Assembly: GCF_026914265.1 (NCBI RefSeq)
Contig: NC_069122.1
Location: 31,795,473 to 31,859,472, forward strand
Reading direction: 5' to 3'
From: Mya arenaria
Lineage: Eukaryota; Mollusca; Bivalvia; Myida; Myidae
Length of the DNA: 64,000 bases
Within the stretch, counting starts at the first letter, position 1; every line of letters begins with the position of its first letter. Shown one piece after another: positions 24,212 to 37,560 of this stretch. A program made the position numbers and the translations under genes. The notes beneath the pieces are model-generated. The model did no database searches. It was not told where the DNA came from and saw only the letters and a program-made list of their open reading frames with translations.

Positions 24212-24589
24212 GAATAGATAACCAGTTACTGCAACAAGTCAAAAGTGCATTTATAGATAAGAGGTAACAGGAATCTTATCTAGTTAACGAGTTATTATGT
24301 GACTTATTAAGCTGAATTCGCAAACCATAACTAGTTAACTAGTGTTGTATAACTAAAAAGGTTAATAGGTGGAAGGTCTAGGTACTTTCAAGCCTGTTTT
24401 TAGTCTTATGAAATATATCTTACCAAAAATGTATCGCAAATATAAACTAGATAGCTAGATAATCATTGCGAAAATTAAGTGGTTAACACGAAATAATTCG
24501 CAAAGACTATCAGCTCATCTTACGGCAGTAATATGCCACATAGAATATAGACTGTAAATCTTTGAATATTCTATTGATGGGCATGTTTG

Positions 24590-24790
24590 AACGGACGGAT
24601 CAATGGACGGAGTAAAGACGGACGGTTTGGTAAATTAGTTGGCGTACGGGTGGACGTGGAAGAGGGGATGGATGGAGAAATGAAATAACGACAAGAAGAA
24701 AAGGACGGAAAGACAAATGGATGGATGAACAGATGAAAGATGGTCAATGAAAAAAGGATTAACGGACGGATTGTGTTAGGGCGGACGTTT
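24590..24790. repeat. Degenerate GGACGGA-type simple repeat
   Basis: Purine-rich short repeats (ggacggatggat, acggacgga) run through the hAT relic. The minus-strand open frame here is Pro/Ser/Phe-rich and simply translates the repeat. Confidence 0.7.
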
Positions 24791-26454
24791 TTACGAGTCA
24801 TATATTCTGAATTCTTGTGTTTTTATCTCTTTAAGCCCACTCTGTTTTTAACCCTACTACACAGTTTCATAGTTTTATCCCACAATAGCAGACTGAAGAA
24901 CTGAATGAAACCCTACGATCCTATCCCTGACAATAGTTTAATGACCATTTAAATGTAAATCCTTGCTACCATTTATTCTATGATAAACTAAGATAATAAC
25001 AATTTATTTGTGTTCGAAATTTCCGTAACTTTTGCGATTAAACATCTGTTACCAGCACGTACCCATTGGAAATTTGAAATCACTGACCAACTCCCACTTC
25101 TGTGATAAAGGATAAAGTTATGAGTTTAAAGTCATCATTCCACGATCCATCGGAATCTCCAGGGTCGGGATAAGGGGGAAACATGTTGAATGACATTCAA
25201 AATATACTCCCGCTTCGCAACTTTACATTTGTAAACAAAGCCGACGCTCACTGAAATTATGCGCTTGTCGGTTGTTGTAAAATATTATCGAATCGATAAG
25301 TTTAACAGTTCGACTGTCTTCATAAAATAGTCACTAAACTATTTAAAAATGCTTAGTTAAAGTGGAGTGTTAGCTTGAATACAAATAGGTGTAAGCTGTC
25401 ATCCCCTCCCCCTATTTTTTTAGCAGATTAGGACGATTTGTATTTTTCATATTTGGAAATAAGTGTAGGCCCGGGCCTACCGTGCCTAATGGAGCAACGC
25501 CGATGGGGCGTACCTAGGCCTAAAAGACTTTTAGGTCCGATGGTTCTATTTGAGTTTGGGAATCCCCCCCCCCCTTTCGATGTCATTTGGGAGCATTCCA
25601 GGAGAAAAACAAAAGGCACAATTTCATCCATTTTAATGGATAGATGGTTTATTTTGAATAAATGTTCAATAAGCCACATGGCCCGTGAGAAAAACAAAAT
25701 ACACGATTTAACATTTACAAATGACATAGCAAGTGGAGCACGTAAGGCTTGTTTGAATTTTACGAAAGATTTTACAGGTTACGAAGGACATTTTTTGATA
25801 TCATGATAAGAGACAACGTGATACTTAAAGGTGCAAGTTGACATCATATACAGAGAAGGTGTTCATATACCTATATTACTACATACAGTGTCAACATAGT
25901 GCAACAAAGAAATCTGATAAAAGTGACCTTTTTACACATTATACATTTACTCAGTTCAAAAACAAAAATACCGATCTTCAATACATACAAATCAAAGGAC
26001 AAATCTACCAATACATAAAATGAAATGTAAGGCAACATATTATAACAAAACAACAACAACAACAAAAATGAAAAAGAAGGTTGTTTATCTTTGTAAACTT
26101 TTTCTAAATTTAAAAGCCTTTTATACGTATGTCCATAACTTTCTGAGTTCAGAAATATTAGTATAGTCGAAGGATTGGACCAATAATATTTTGCAATGTA
26201 TCTTTTACGGATATGTGTATTCCACAAACTTAATTATATATGCAGTGATTACAATAAAAACAATCAATACAACCTGCATATAGTTAAAATAAACACCAGA
26301 CTTGCTTTGGTTATATTAACGTTATATACAAATTTTGAGTTGTTCAAAAATTTTGAGTAGCTATTAGTTTTAATTGCATTTTTGGGTTATTTACATTTTG
26401 TCATTTTTCGAAAAAAGTCGTAGGCCTACAAGGCCTATATGTAGCTACGCCACT

Positions 26455-27640
26455 AAATTTGCTGATCTTACGAGCTGTTTGGTAAGATGCCTGGTAAAAG
26501 CAGTAGTGTAGACAGATGTGGTCGTTAAGATCTGATATAAAACAGGCATTATAAAGCTGAATAAGTTCTATATATATAATGTATAGTCTAGTATTCACTA
26601 ATATCTAGTATTTGATAACATTATATTAATTCATTTCTTTCTATATATCAATACAAGCATGTCAAATGATGTCCTCGGAAATAAAGGTTGTTTCATTGCA
26701 ATGCAATTGCTTATGATTTAAGACCAAATAATAATCAAGCATATATGCATATTTATATGTAACAGCTTAAGTGAATGGTATCGAATGTGCATTTCCGGTG
26801 TTAATTTACTTCTAATTATGCCCCCACTAAATAGGCGACATTGCCGATGTTTGTCGCACAGCGATTTATTTACTTGCACGTCCGCATGGGATCCATACTT
26901 GTGATGTTCCTAATAGTTTAAAATCTGTAGGCTTATAAAGTTGAAGCCTTTAATCACGCTTTTTGAAATGCAAAATAGTTTGCAAAAACATGTTTTCCTT
27001 ACAGATAAACAAATTTTAACTTTTGCAAATGTTTTTTAATTAATAGCTACGTGACCACAATCCATAATAATGCATGCCAATGAATTACATTGCATTAACC
27101 ATTATTGCGCTAATCGAATGAAATCTGGATATTATGCATGTAATCTATAGTCTACTCTTGCTTCACTCACCGCCGATAAGAAGCCATACGAATCGCTCCT
27201 GATTTGCAGTCTACTTATTGTTTCACTCACCGCCGATTAGAAGCCATACGAATCGCTCCTTATTTGCACTCTGTCATGTTAAGATTTTTCTTAAAGCAGC
27301 GCCAATTCTATGACATAATGATCAGTATTATTTGAGTAATTTTGTTCCAATTTCATTTTTTCCTTACTATGTGCTAAACTTTGCGTAAAGCACATTCGAC
27401 TTTATTGAAATACAGCCTTGAAATGAAGCGTCCCAAAAACAAAACTTTATAAGTAAAATATAATTGTTTTTTGAAATGAAAACAATGACTCTGATTGTGA
27501 TTGTGTATTCACCTTTAATATAACTCCTTAATCTGGAGACAAGTTTTAGACACCAATCAGCCTTTGTGTACAAACACTGTTTGATGGGCAAAAGCAGTGG
27601 ATTAAGCATTTGGCAACTGTATTAATGTGTTTTCGTTTCT
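26455..27640. other. Non-coding, with 59-bp tandem duplication
   Basis: Nothing coding was recognised. A direct duplication of about 59 bp lies at 27,150-27,268 (core tcactcaccgccgat.agaa). Confidence 0.5.
27150..27268. repeat. 59-bp direct tandem duplication
   Basis: Two units start at 27,150 and 27,209, each with tcactcaccgccgat, agaagccatacgaatcgctc and atttgca. They differ at a few positions only. Confidence 0.9.
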
Positions 27641-27655
27641 GGCATCGTTTAGAGA

Positions 27656-27769
27656 TGGATGAGTGTGCCTCTAATCCATGCCGGAACAACGGATTATGTA
27701 CAGACCTTCTATTGCAATTCGACTGTACCTGTCCTTCGGGTTTTACCGGTCGATTCTGTGAAAATGGTT
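27656..27769 (+). CDS. Orphan EGF-like exon, phase 1-1
   Basis: The acceptor is tcgtttag|AGATGG and the exon ends GAAAATG|gttcga, a weak donor. It encodes [15 protein letters not shown], then [14 protein letters not shown], with all six EGF cysteines and the same 114-nt size and phase as the minus-strand EGF exons. It lies on the opposite strand in the spacer of the inverted duplication. No transmembrane or tail exon follows and the next EGF exon is broken, so it is probably a gene remnant, although this exon itself is intact. Confidence 0.6.
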
Positions 27770-28605
27770 CGACAAATATTATCACATACTAAGGAATAAT
27801 TCAAAACGATAGTTTCAATCACCGAATAACCAGTCTTTTGTTTCTTTTTAAGATGGGTTTCAAAGCACTGTGGTGGTTTTGGTACAAATAAATGTAACCC
27901 GTTATTCTTATTTAAAAGAATGATTTCTTATCAAAGGGCCAAGAATAAAAAGCACCCTGAAGAACGCTACAATAATAGTGACAATATGTCTTTATTAAAC
28001 TTGAAGGTGGGGCACGGACGGGCGTTTTAATATGCTCATTTGTAGGTTTGTACTACAACTAGTATTGTAATAATGTTCACATTTTAGCGAATATTATTTT
28101 ATAAGGCATATCCTATATGCCCCATCGCTTCAGATATACCGAATATGCGTATGTTTTGTCATAAAGGGACTCTTTTTAATGTTGACATCTGCCATGTTCA
28201 CCGTATTGAAACCACCTGATTGTATTCATTGTTGATTAGAACTGTCCTGGTCGCAAGCGCTGACTTCTTTTTGTATCTTTATCGCGTTACTTACTTAGTC
28301 GCCAACTTCAAATACAAAAATACATTATTTATATACATTTCCTGCAGGTTTTAGCATTGTTTCACAATATTTACAATTTGCAATATCGGCGTTCTTTCCA
28401 GGAAAAGTATTTCCCCAATTATGTTATTTGCAAATTTATCAAAGGGTCTGATTAAGGCTTTTTGTCATTTAATTCCAGTTCACATATTTTGTTCGATGTA
28501 CTTTTGACATACGAGTTAATGTACGAGATACACGAAGAAACATGTATAAAAATAGGAAATTATTTGTCATAATTACTCATGATATGTCCTTATAGTTATT
28601 AGTGC

Positions 28606-28708
28606 ATGTTCATCGGCGCCATGCAGGAACGGTGGCCTTGTAATAACGTTCCCGGCGGATACAATTGTTCATGCAATCCGGGATAAACAGGGCCAACGTG
28701 TGGAATCG
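28606..28708 (+). pseudogene. Decayed EGF-like exon
   Basis: One frame reads ACSSAPCRNGGL and another PGGYNCSCNPG, then a TAA, then TGPTCGI before a gtacat donor-like end. The EGF cysteine spacing is clear across the two frames, so this exon carries a frameshift and a stop. It is in the same orientation as the exon at 27,656 and supports a dead plus-strand EGF gene copy here. Confidence 0.65.
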
Positions 28709-29895
28709 GTACATTTTCCTTTTTTCTAAAACTCGTTTTTTCTACGTTTAGTTTTGTTATGGAACTGGAAATGATAACCCTATTATATATTCTCTACAAA
28801 AACCGCATGTATCCGACAAAACTAATAACAATTTGTGTGTAACCAGGACTCCATCCTTTGCAACATATTACGTTTCTTAGGAAAACTTGTGTAGGCATAT
28901 GGCATGTGGCATTATTTGACGTTTGTGTATCGATTTAGTTTTATCTGAACCTATACAAAGAGCATGTTATTCCACAAAACAAACTTGAAAGAATCATTTT
29001 TCGTAGAAGTTTGTGCTGTTGAAGAAGAGATGGATACTGACTAATTGTCCACTTCAATTGTGTAACATGTATTCAAAGAGATCCATGCCCGATTGAATAT
29101 GTCCAACATTTGCTTACAGCGCACCAACTCGTTCGCCTAAAAGTATACGTTACTTGATTGAGTAACGTAAAATTGCCGATTTAGTAGTCTTTTCGAGTTT
29201 CTAAATAGTCAGAATTACCGCCATGTAAAAATTTCGGCTTTAAAGTTAAATCATACCAGTCGAAAAAACTGAAAATAGTCTTTTGTCCAAATATCCCAGC
29301 CTACTTACTGTACATACGTTTTTGATGCCGTAACTATCCAATGAAAAATATTTAATATGAAGCTTGAGATGAGTATACAGGTTGACTGACAGTGACCGGA
29401 GAGGGTATTACGTTTATTGTACACCAGTGAGATATTCGTTAAACACTATACGCGTTTTAGTCTTGTATTATATTACCTGCCGCCCACTAGGCCCCCGAAG
29501 GGTACCCGAAAGCAGGAGTTGCAAAATCGGGATGTTTCGGCGTGTCTTCGCGATGTTCTGGAAAAAATAAAGTCATGATGCGAGGCAAGGACAAGCTACC
29601 TAAAAAGAGATTTGGCGTGAAAAATACTAGACAGCCAGCCCCTGAAAACTCAAATTCGGATATAGGCATAAACCCCTATTTGTCCAAGCTGAGAAGAGAT
29701 TTTTTGAAAAATTCTCGAAGGGATGCTCCCAGTACATCCCACTCTTCTTTGGCTATTGAAGGCAGCAATGACAAGAGCAAGCCGAAACAGAACTTGAAAG
29801 AGACTACGAAAGTGATCAGTCATCCTTATATATACTCCTGAAGCAGAGCAGTACACACTTTTGGGCGAAATGGAATACACTTTCCGCAGCAACAC
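28709..29895. other. No recognised feature
   Basis: No further EGF module was seen. The open frame at 29,542-29,841 encodes a Lys/Ser/Asn-rich peptide without a recognisable domain and has no splice or family support. Confidence 0.4.
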
Positions 29896-29900
29896 AGAAG

Positions 29901-30155
29901 TCATACGAAAAGGAGGCGTTTGTGTCCCAAGATGCCATTTACCTCAGCATCAGCGTCATCGCAAGCTTTATGCCAGCAGGAAGGGTATATCAGAAGCAGG
30001 ATCTTTTTTTTCTTAATGCCAGGCGTTAGATGCTGGAGTATTTCTTCAAACATTGTTGGCGTGATCCTCAAATACCTTTCGAAGGAGAAGGCATCTTCAT
30101 CTCGGAGTTCTTGCAGCAATGTATTGTACTGTCCATACTCATTGTCTCTAAAACA
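29901..30155 (-). pseudogene. PIF/Harbinger transposase N-terminal fragment
   Basis: The minus frame reads NTLLQELRDEDAFSFERYL then RITPTMFEEILQHLTPGI, the pattern that precedes the DDE domain of PIF/Harbinger transposases (RYLRMTPxxFdeLLxxvxPxI). Past a frame change come LPAGIKLAMTL and more stops. No DDE region or inverted termini were found, so this is a short inactive fragment. Confidence 0.65.
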
Positions 30156-30159
30156 ATGA

Positions 30160-31380
30160 CAAGGTCAGCATGGTATCCATTTCGGCTTAGAATAGAAACT
30201 GAAGTGCAAGGTGAAGGCCTCTTACATCCATAGTGTCCCACCAGCAACCGATAACAAAATAGTAGTTCGGCATAGATTATATACCCTGACTATCGACTCC
30301 GCATCATTTAAGAATTATTTCGCAAATTTATTCGGCAACTCTTCAACACATTCTGCAATGTTACCGCAACCTATCTGCACGACTGGGAAACATTCGGGAG
30401 CCAATCGGATAGGTTTCTGCGTTTATACCGCAACCTTTTGTATGCCACTCCGCGAATGCATGCAAATACATGCCGAACGGGCCCGATGGCAAAGCTTCGC
30501 CCATTTATTAAGTAATGATACGGAAAGGTTCCCGAAACTAGTAAAATTTTATCGGCAACCCTTCTGAAAAGCATCGGGGTTGTAGTGGACAGCAGCTAGA
30601 GCTTCTCCGGGTCTGTTACGTTTGTCAGAGTTAATCACGTAAGTATTACCCTTACACAATATAGCAATTTGTCAGTTTACATGTTTGAAGAATGTCTCTT
30701 TGATGTCGAGGATTTGTTAATGTATTTTTGTTTGGGGCGGGGGAGAGGGGGCATCGCTTTGGACTTTGCTAGTTTATTTTTACTATGGTATAATTGCCAT
30801 TTTATACCAGCCCCATAAACAGTAGATCAACATCAACTGATAAACGTTAATAACAGAGAGTATGTCTTCATATCAATACCGGGACACGTTTCTATTCAGA
30901 TCTTACTCGATCTTAGTCCTAAGTTTAAAGTTTTTTTACAATGGAGTATACAAATTTTAAGTAATAACCATTATTAAATAGAATTTTGGAATTGTTGTAC
31001 GTCCGATACTTTTTCCACACAATTCTATTACCTTCTGGTTAATAAATGTTCGGTTCTGTATTGACATATAAATAAATTTGACAATATTGTTTTTTTTAAT
31101 ACAAGGTGTGGTTAGTGGTTATTGAAGTTATAAAAAAATTACTGTATGTGTATTACCTTCCTGTAGGTATTTTTTATATTCAATTCTAACTGGGATATCA
31201 AAAGTTATAGTTCAAAGGTTATGGCCAATTGTGATTCTCAGTTCAAACACAGTTAATTTGACTGTAGAGGGTTCATTGGAATGTGTAAAGCTGACAAACT
31301 ATTAAGAACTCATTCTGGATCTTACAATATTGAAAATCTGGGTGCCATTTGAATAAAGTACTATTTTGGTCAAAGCTTCA
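30160..31380. other. No recognised gene
   Basis: The overlapping open frames at 30,211-30,574 on both strands show no family motif. A G-rich patch (ggggcgggggagagggggc) lies at about 30,735. The stretch may be further remains of the Harbinger element. Confidence 0.35.
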
Positions 31381-31970
31381 AGTCGCTGTCGTTTATACGA
31401 CACTGTTCATATATACTAGGGGCACCTCTTGTACAATTACCTGTATGCGTAGGAATCGCTGTCCTGTATACGAAACTGTTCATATGTACTAGATGCACTA
31501 CTTACAATTACCTGCACGGGTACGATTCACTGTCGTGAATACGACACTGTTTATATACACTAGAGGTACTACTTGTACAAATATCCGTACGTGTATAAAT
31601 CACTGTCGCGTATGCAGTAACATGTTCATATATAAGAAACACTGTGTGTTCTATTATCTGCTTTCGTATGGATTCATGTACGCGTATGAATAATGTCGTA
31701 TATACGGTACAATATACATTTATGAGAGTCACTATGTGCACTATTTACAAATATGGATATGAATCCCTATGGTTTATACCGCAAAATGTATAATTATAAC
31801 ACTTCTTTTCTTTTACCTGCAATCGTATGCATCGCCTTACAATGTTCGAATATTAGAGGCACTTCTTATAATGTAACCTGCAAGTGTATGCATCGCTGTC
31901 GTATAAACCATACAATATTTATATATATAGGATACTACTTGTACCATTACCTGTATGCGAATTAATCTTT
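31381..31970. repeat. About 70-bp minisatellite
   Basis: About eight units of 69-73 bp start near 31,383, 31,456 and 31,527, with blocks cgctgtcgt.tatacgacac and ttgtacaattacctg. The open frames on both strands here are translations of the repeat. Confidence 0.8.
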
Positions 31971-34900
31971 CGTTTGTTTAACTTTACATTGAATCACCAC
32001 TTTTTTCTAAATGTTTAAGTTATAAAATCATTGTCAGATGACAAAAAGAGTACTTGTACCTTGACTCAGATTTACTATTGACTCAGGTCTTTATCAGGAT
32101 AAGCAAATAGTGTGTATCGTCTCGAGAAAACACTCTCATTCAGTGTCATAGTTTTTTTGCTGTATTCAGATTGTTCATGGAATTCAGAGGTGTCTTCTTA
32201 TAAACGCACGTATCCAACGATCGCTTTTTTAATCAATATGTCTGAGTAGTTATAATTTCTATTTAAAAGCATTTATCTTGATTTATTTCTTCAGAGCAAC
32301 TTTTTTTGATTTGACGTTTGTTTGTTTTTTGGTATCATTTCTGACATTTACCAAATGTTCAATTGAAATTCGTGATTTGACGACAGTTTGTCGTACGTTC
32401 GATGATAAGAAAGACCTTTTATGTTCTTCACCTCTCTTTGCCGACACATAAAATATTTTTCAAGTAGCCTGTATAATTTTTAATAATAAATAAAAACGAT
32501 GAAAATTGATAATTATTGTCCGTATGCATCGAACATACTTTAAAGATGAATTGTATGATATTAATATGTTTCGCTTACCGCGTGTATTTCAGTTGAGCGC
32601 ACTCGTAAAGCGAAAGTTAATCGGAAATTCCGGCATGTAGCTCCCTTCTCACAATCAGTTTATAGCTTGTTGTTCATACACATGACGTGCAAATGTTTGC
32701 GTCGAGCTAAAACCCTTTAATTTCTACAACTTTTTGACTTGATGCGTTTCATTTTTAGAAAAATCCAGACGACTTTTTTTACAGATTAAGAACTTATTTG
32801 TGTATATCTCATTAAAGTGTTGTTAAAGTATAAACATTAAATACTCTTTTTTAACTTCATTAAATCTATATAGGGCTGTAATAAATAAAAGTCTGTTTTG
32901 TGTTACCTTACCGACCCACATAAAAATGCGACCCGCAAATACTTCAAGGGCCTGCCAACAATTTGTGGGGATGGCCAAAATATAAATAAATTAGGTTCCT
33001 TAATATTATATTTAGCTACGAAATTATTTTTTTTCGTGAGTAGACATCTTTTGCGATATGTTTTGTGGTATAAAAAGTTGACAATATTTTTACGAAAAAA
33101 GATTTGATTAGATTTCGGGTAAAAAAGTATTTACATTGTTTTAATTATGTCGACAACATACAATCAAAAACATATTTTTGGTTCCTGATGATGCTTTTCA
33201 TAAAACGATAGATATTCAATAAAATAGTGAAGGTAGTGGATATAATTCATGTCCTGGTTAGAAAAAGGCGTATATATTTCTTAAAATAGCTGCAATCATC
33301 ACAAAGCCACATTTCATTGTACACACGGAAGTACTGACTATTTTGACACAAAATCTCATTCATTTTTTAATAAGGTATTTCAGAAAAAATGCAAATGCTA
33401 TTTAAATAGATTGACAATCGGATAAAATTTTCATCAACTCCTACTTACACATACACATATTTCAACAAATGCAGTACAATGCTTAAGATTGAATCTTTAA
33501 ACTAAATGTGAAATGATTTTTTTTAAACATTTTTTGTTTTGGTCCATTCAACGAGTTTTGTTATGTTGAAGGCCGTTAAGCATTGAGTCATTTCTTTTTT
33601 TTAGGTTTTCGATTGTCGGCTGCAAGCGGTATTTACCTTACTTGACTAGGTTACTTTCGTGAATATGGAGGACAAGAGCTTGCCAATGCGTATTTCAAGC
33701 ACTCATTCAAGTAATTTTTATAAAATTCATCGCGTGATATAAGAATTTAACATAAAGATTTTATGTAAACTCGAATTAAGTTTGTTTTATCATACAGCAG
33801 GTAGCTCCGCCATAGCTTTGCAAGAATAGACATTTTATTATCGTTGACTGCTGCATATTTATCAGCCTAGGCGGGTAGGGTTTAGTTCACATGTAGATAT
33901 TCTGGGCCATTTTCTTTGCCAGTAGCATTATCATGCAGAGTGATGGAACTTTCTTGGCGAGTGATTGTTTGGTGCAGTTGTTGGCGGACTATTGATAAGA
34001 TACTGAAGGATTATTTGTGTTTTTCCTCTGTCATATCGGAATAGAAAAAAGTCCGTTTTCGAGGTAAAATGACCAACTGACTGAAGATAAACATTACGTG
34101 GTCAACTGTCCTTATAATCTAAAATTTAAAATCTAAAATGATGACCTAAACAGAAATGTACTTATAAAATTGGCATGGTGGAACTGTACCGTTATAAAAT
34201 TCACTAAAAGTCCAAAACTGTGACAACGTTTGATAAAACCATTATGTAGCTAACACTTTGGACAACTTTCCTAGTAGTTCGACATCTCCTGTATTCTTTG
34301 AATACATAGCATCGTTCTCTCTAAATCTAAATCAACAGGCATTTAATTCTCCACATCTCTAATTAAAAGCTTATGGCATAGCTTTACACGCAAATATAAT
34401 TTGGCAATTAAACCGGGGCCTGCGTATCGGCATTAACGATTGTCCCAGGGGATGCAGGTCATCGGAATTCCTGCACGGCATCTATTTAGTTATAGCTATC
34501 CGGACAATTAGGTAATTAACCGTACCCTTTTGTTATGAAATGCACAGGTTTCGAACTCATCTGGTGAAATATGGAGTTTAATGAGTGAAAAAATATCAAT
34601 ACAAATATCAGTTTGAAAATTCAGTTTGATATTTTCACTGCAAATTAAGAAGTGAAAATATAACGTTAAGATTTTAAAATCAATTGTAGTTATTCCCTTT
34701 ATCATAACTGACTTCCTCTGTTTTGAATCAGTTAATCATGTCAAAGTAATGACTTGATCTCTGAACACAAGTTAAACCGTTTGAAAAAATTTTTTTTTGG
34801 TAATACACACGACTTAGCGATTGTTCGGGAAATAAATGCCGATCCCTTTTTTTAAACGTTTTTGGAAGCAGAATGCTCGAACATTAACTTTCATACAACC

Positions 34901-36045
34901 CGTTTGGATTGGATAACTGTCTGACTGTTATACGAACTTCCTGGATAAATAGGAGAACAATTAACTTATAAACAACATTTCCCGACCACATTTTAAATAA
35001 TATGCCAACAACCTAGTGTGGTCTTCATCCCATCTGAAAACTACCCGTGTACAAGCAGATTATACTGGTCTCTGACAATGAAATTGATTCAATATCCAAA
35101 TTTCATAAACCAATGTTTATTAAACAAACTCTTAAACCTGAAAAAGAAAATAGTTTTAAATCAAATATTCATCTAGATGTATTTGTTTACACGTTCGACC
35201 TTTCAAATATTTTTTCAATGATTTAGAACAAGTGAAATTTGGTATTCATATTCCTGCACTGTTCAATGTAAAAAAAGAAATCATACAATAACTGTTCTTA
35301 ACTGATAACTACATGCATCGGTAAAAGATTATTGATGACTGCACTGAAATACGGATAAAGAATACACCTTATAAAAAATCTTTCAAAACTATTTCTCCTA
35401 ATGTCGGCGAACGAACGACAATCCATGCTATCGTCAATCGATTCTACCCGGGTAGCAAAGAGATATTCCAAATCGGGGTTATTTAGAAAAGATAGCCAAT
35501 AAATCTCCGAAAATAATCATGAAAGAAACTGTATTTATTGATTTAATTGTAAGATTGTTTTTACTTCACTCGTATCATAGAAAAACTACACTTACATTCT
35601 CTGTTTTGCCACTCGTGAAATTAAATGCAATATTACATTGAAATCAACAAATTACTTCTTTATAATTTTTTAAAGCGACTGCGAATATTTGCACCAAAAA
35701 CCTAATAAAAGAGCTTAATACAAATAATGTTAAGCTATGTAACAGCTTAAAATATTTTATAATATCTCACAGACAACACCCGATTAAATTATAAAAATCG
35801 AAGAATGCGTGGAGAAGGTACTACCAATTACAGGTTAAAGGAAAAAAACAGTCATTCATGGTCAATATTGCCAATCTCGATTATAAATTATGTAGGGATA
35901 TCTTGTTTTTCCTTCTTTTACTCGTTCGTATTTTGATTTCGCTCGCTCAAACTGGGACATTTTTATTTTTGTTTCAAAGAAGTAAGACAAAATATGTTTA
36001 AGATACCTAAATCTATGCATAAACGAATAAAATAATGTCATTTTG
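31971..36045. other. AT-rich spacer, no gene recognised
   Basis: About 4 kb without a convincing exon, family motif or structured repeat. The open frames at 32,898 and 34,508 are short and compositionally non-coding. Confidence 0.45.
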
Positions 36046-36049
36046 CATA

Positions 36050-37560
36050 TGAAGGCTTGTTTGTGACCTGGTTTTTGAATACTTCACTGCTTGCTAGAGG
36101 GCTTTTGAAGACTTCACCGTTTGTCATCGGGCTTTGAAAGACTTCACTGTTTGCTACAAGGCTTTTGAAGTCTTAACTGTTTGTTTCTTGGCTTTTAAAG
36201 AGTTCACTGTTTGCTTCTAGGCTTCAAAAGATTTAACGGTTTACCACCGGAGTTTTAAAGACTTACTGTTTGCGTTTAAGTTCACAGTTTGCTACTGGGC
36301 TTTTGAAGATTTCACTGGTTGCTACTAGGCTTTTGGAGATATTACTGCTTGCCACAGGCTTTCGAAAATTTCAATGTTTGCCACCGGGCTTTTGAAACAT
36401 CACTGTTTGTTTCCGGGGTTTTGATGAATTCACTGTTTTCACCAGACTTTTGAAGTTTTCACTGTTCGTCACCGGACTTTTGAAGATTTCACTCTTTGTT
36501 CCCGGAAGGATTATATTTTGCTGCTAGGCTTTTGAAGACTTCACAATTTGATGCCAATCTTTTGAAGACTTCACTGTGGCCATCGAGCTTTTGAAGTATT
36601 CACTGTTTGCTACCAGGCCTCTGAATAATTTAACGTTTGCGACCGAGATTTTGAAGACTTCACAATTTGCTACTAGCCTTTTGAAGACTTCACTGTTTGT
36701 CACTGGGCTTTTGAAGATTTTACTTTTTGCCACTAAGCTATGTTAGACATCACTGCTTTTGACCTGGCTTTTAAAACTTTCACTGTTTATTATCGGGCTT
36801 TTGAATACTTAACTGTTTGCATCTAGGCTTTGGAAGACTTCACTGTTTGACCCCGGACCTTATAATACCTACTGTTTGCCACTGGGTATTCTGAGACTAC
36901 ACTGTTTTCCACCGGGCTTTTGAAGATTTCAATGTTTGCCGCCGGTGTTTTGAAGGCTTTATTGTTTGCAACCGGGCTTAGGAAGACTTCATTGTTTTCA
37001 TCGGATTTTTTAAAGCTTCACTGTTTGATTACGGGGTTTTGAAGTATTCATTGTTTGCTACTAGTCTTTTAAAGGCGCTACTGTTTGTGTCGATTCTCTT
37101 TAAGACTTCACAGTCTGCTGACAGGCTTTTGAATACTTCAATGTTTGTCACCGAGCTTTTAAAGTATTCACTGTTTGCTACTGGGATTTTGAAAACTTAA
37201 CTGTTGGTCACCGGGATTTTGAAGACTTTACGGTTTGCCAACAGGCTTTTTAAGACTTAACTGTTTGTAACATGGCTTTTGCAGACTTCACTGTTTGTCA
37301 CATAGTATTCACTGTTTGCTACCAGGATTTTTATTGTCGGTCACCGGGATTTTGAAGACATTACTGTTTGCCAACAGGCTAAAGTCTGAACTACTTGCCA
37401 ACGGGGTTTTAAAGACGTCACTGTTTGCCATTGGGTTTTAAAAGACTTCACTGCTTGTCACCTGGGTTTTGAAAACTGCACTGCTTGTAACATGGCTTTT
37501 GAAGACTTCACTGCTTGCCACCGGCCTTTTGAAGACCTCACTTCTTGCCACTTTAATTGC
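36050..37560 (-). repeat. About 30-bp minisatellite, long arm (partner at 18.5-19.0 kb)
   Basis: About 50 diverged units have blocks ggcttttgaagacttcactg and tttgccacc. The reverse complement is the 18.5-kb array. The array is roughly three times longer than its partner. The minus open frame at 36,524-36,733 is a repeat translation. Confidence 0.9.

Larger units (their letters stand above)
23361..26454 (-). mobile_element. hAT-type DNA transposon relic
   Basis: The left end is caggggcgtagctgggcata and the right end, read inward, is tagtggcgtagctacatata; these behave as diverged terminal inverted repeats. A minus-strand transposase C-terminus lies at 23,642-24,211. No convincing 8-bp target duplication remains. 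Between 24,590 and 24,790 a degenerate ggacgga simple repeat interrupts it, and the rest (25,430-26,400) has no recognisable coding. Boundaries rest on the two ends alone. Confidence 0.65.

Noticed and set aside
25438-25806. A 122-codon plus-strand frame with a 99-codon minus-strand partner
   Set aside because: It lies inside the hAT relic, includes a poly(C) run and shows no recognisable domain on either strand.
29542-29841. A 99-codon Lys/Ser/Asn-rich frame as a gene
   Set aside because: Low-complexity composition, no domain, no splice context and no paralogous copy in the window.
30211-30574. Overlapping 118- and 67-codon frames near the Harbinger fragment
   Set aside because: They lie on opposite strands of the same DNA and neither matches transposase or Myb-like partner motifs.
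36524-36733. A 69-codon minus frame with repeated SKIFKSPVTNSEV-like peptides
   Set aside because: It translates the 30-bp minisatellite.
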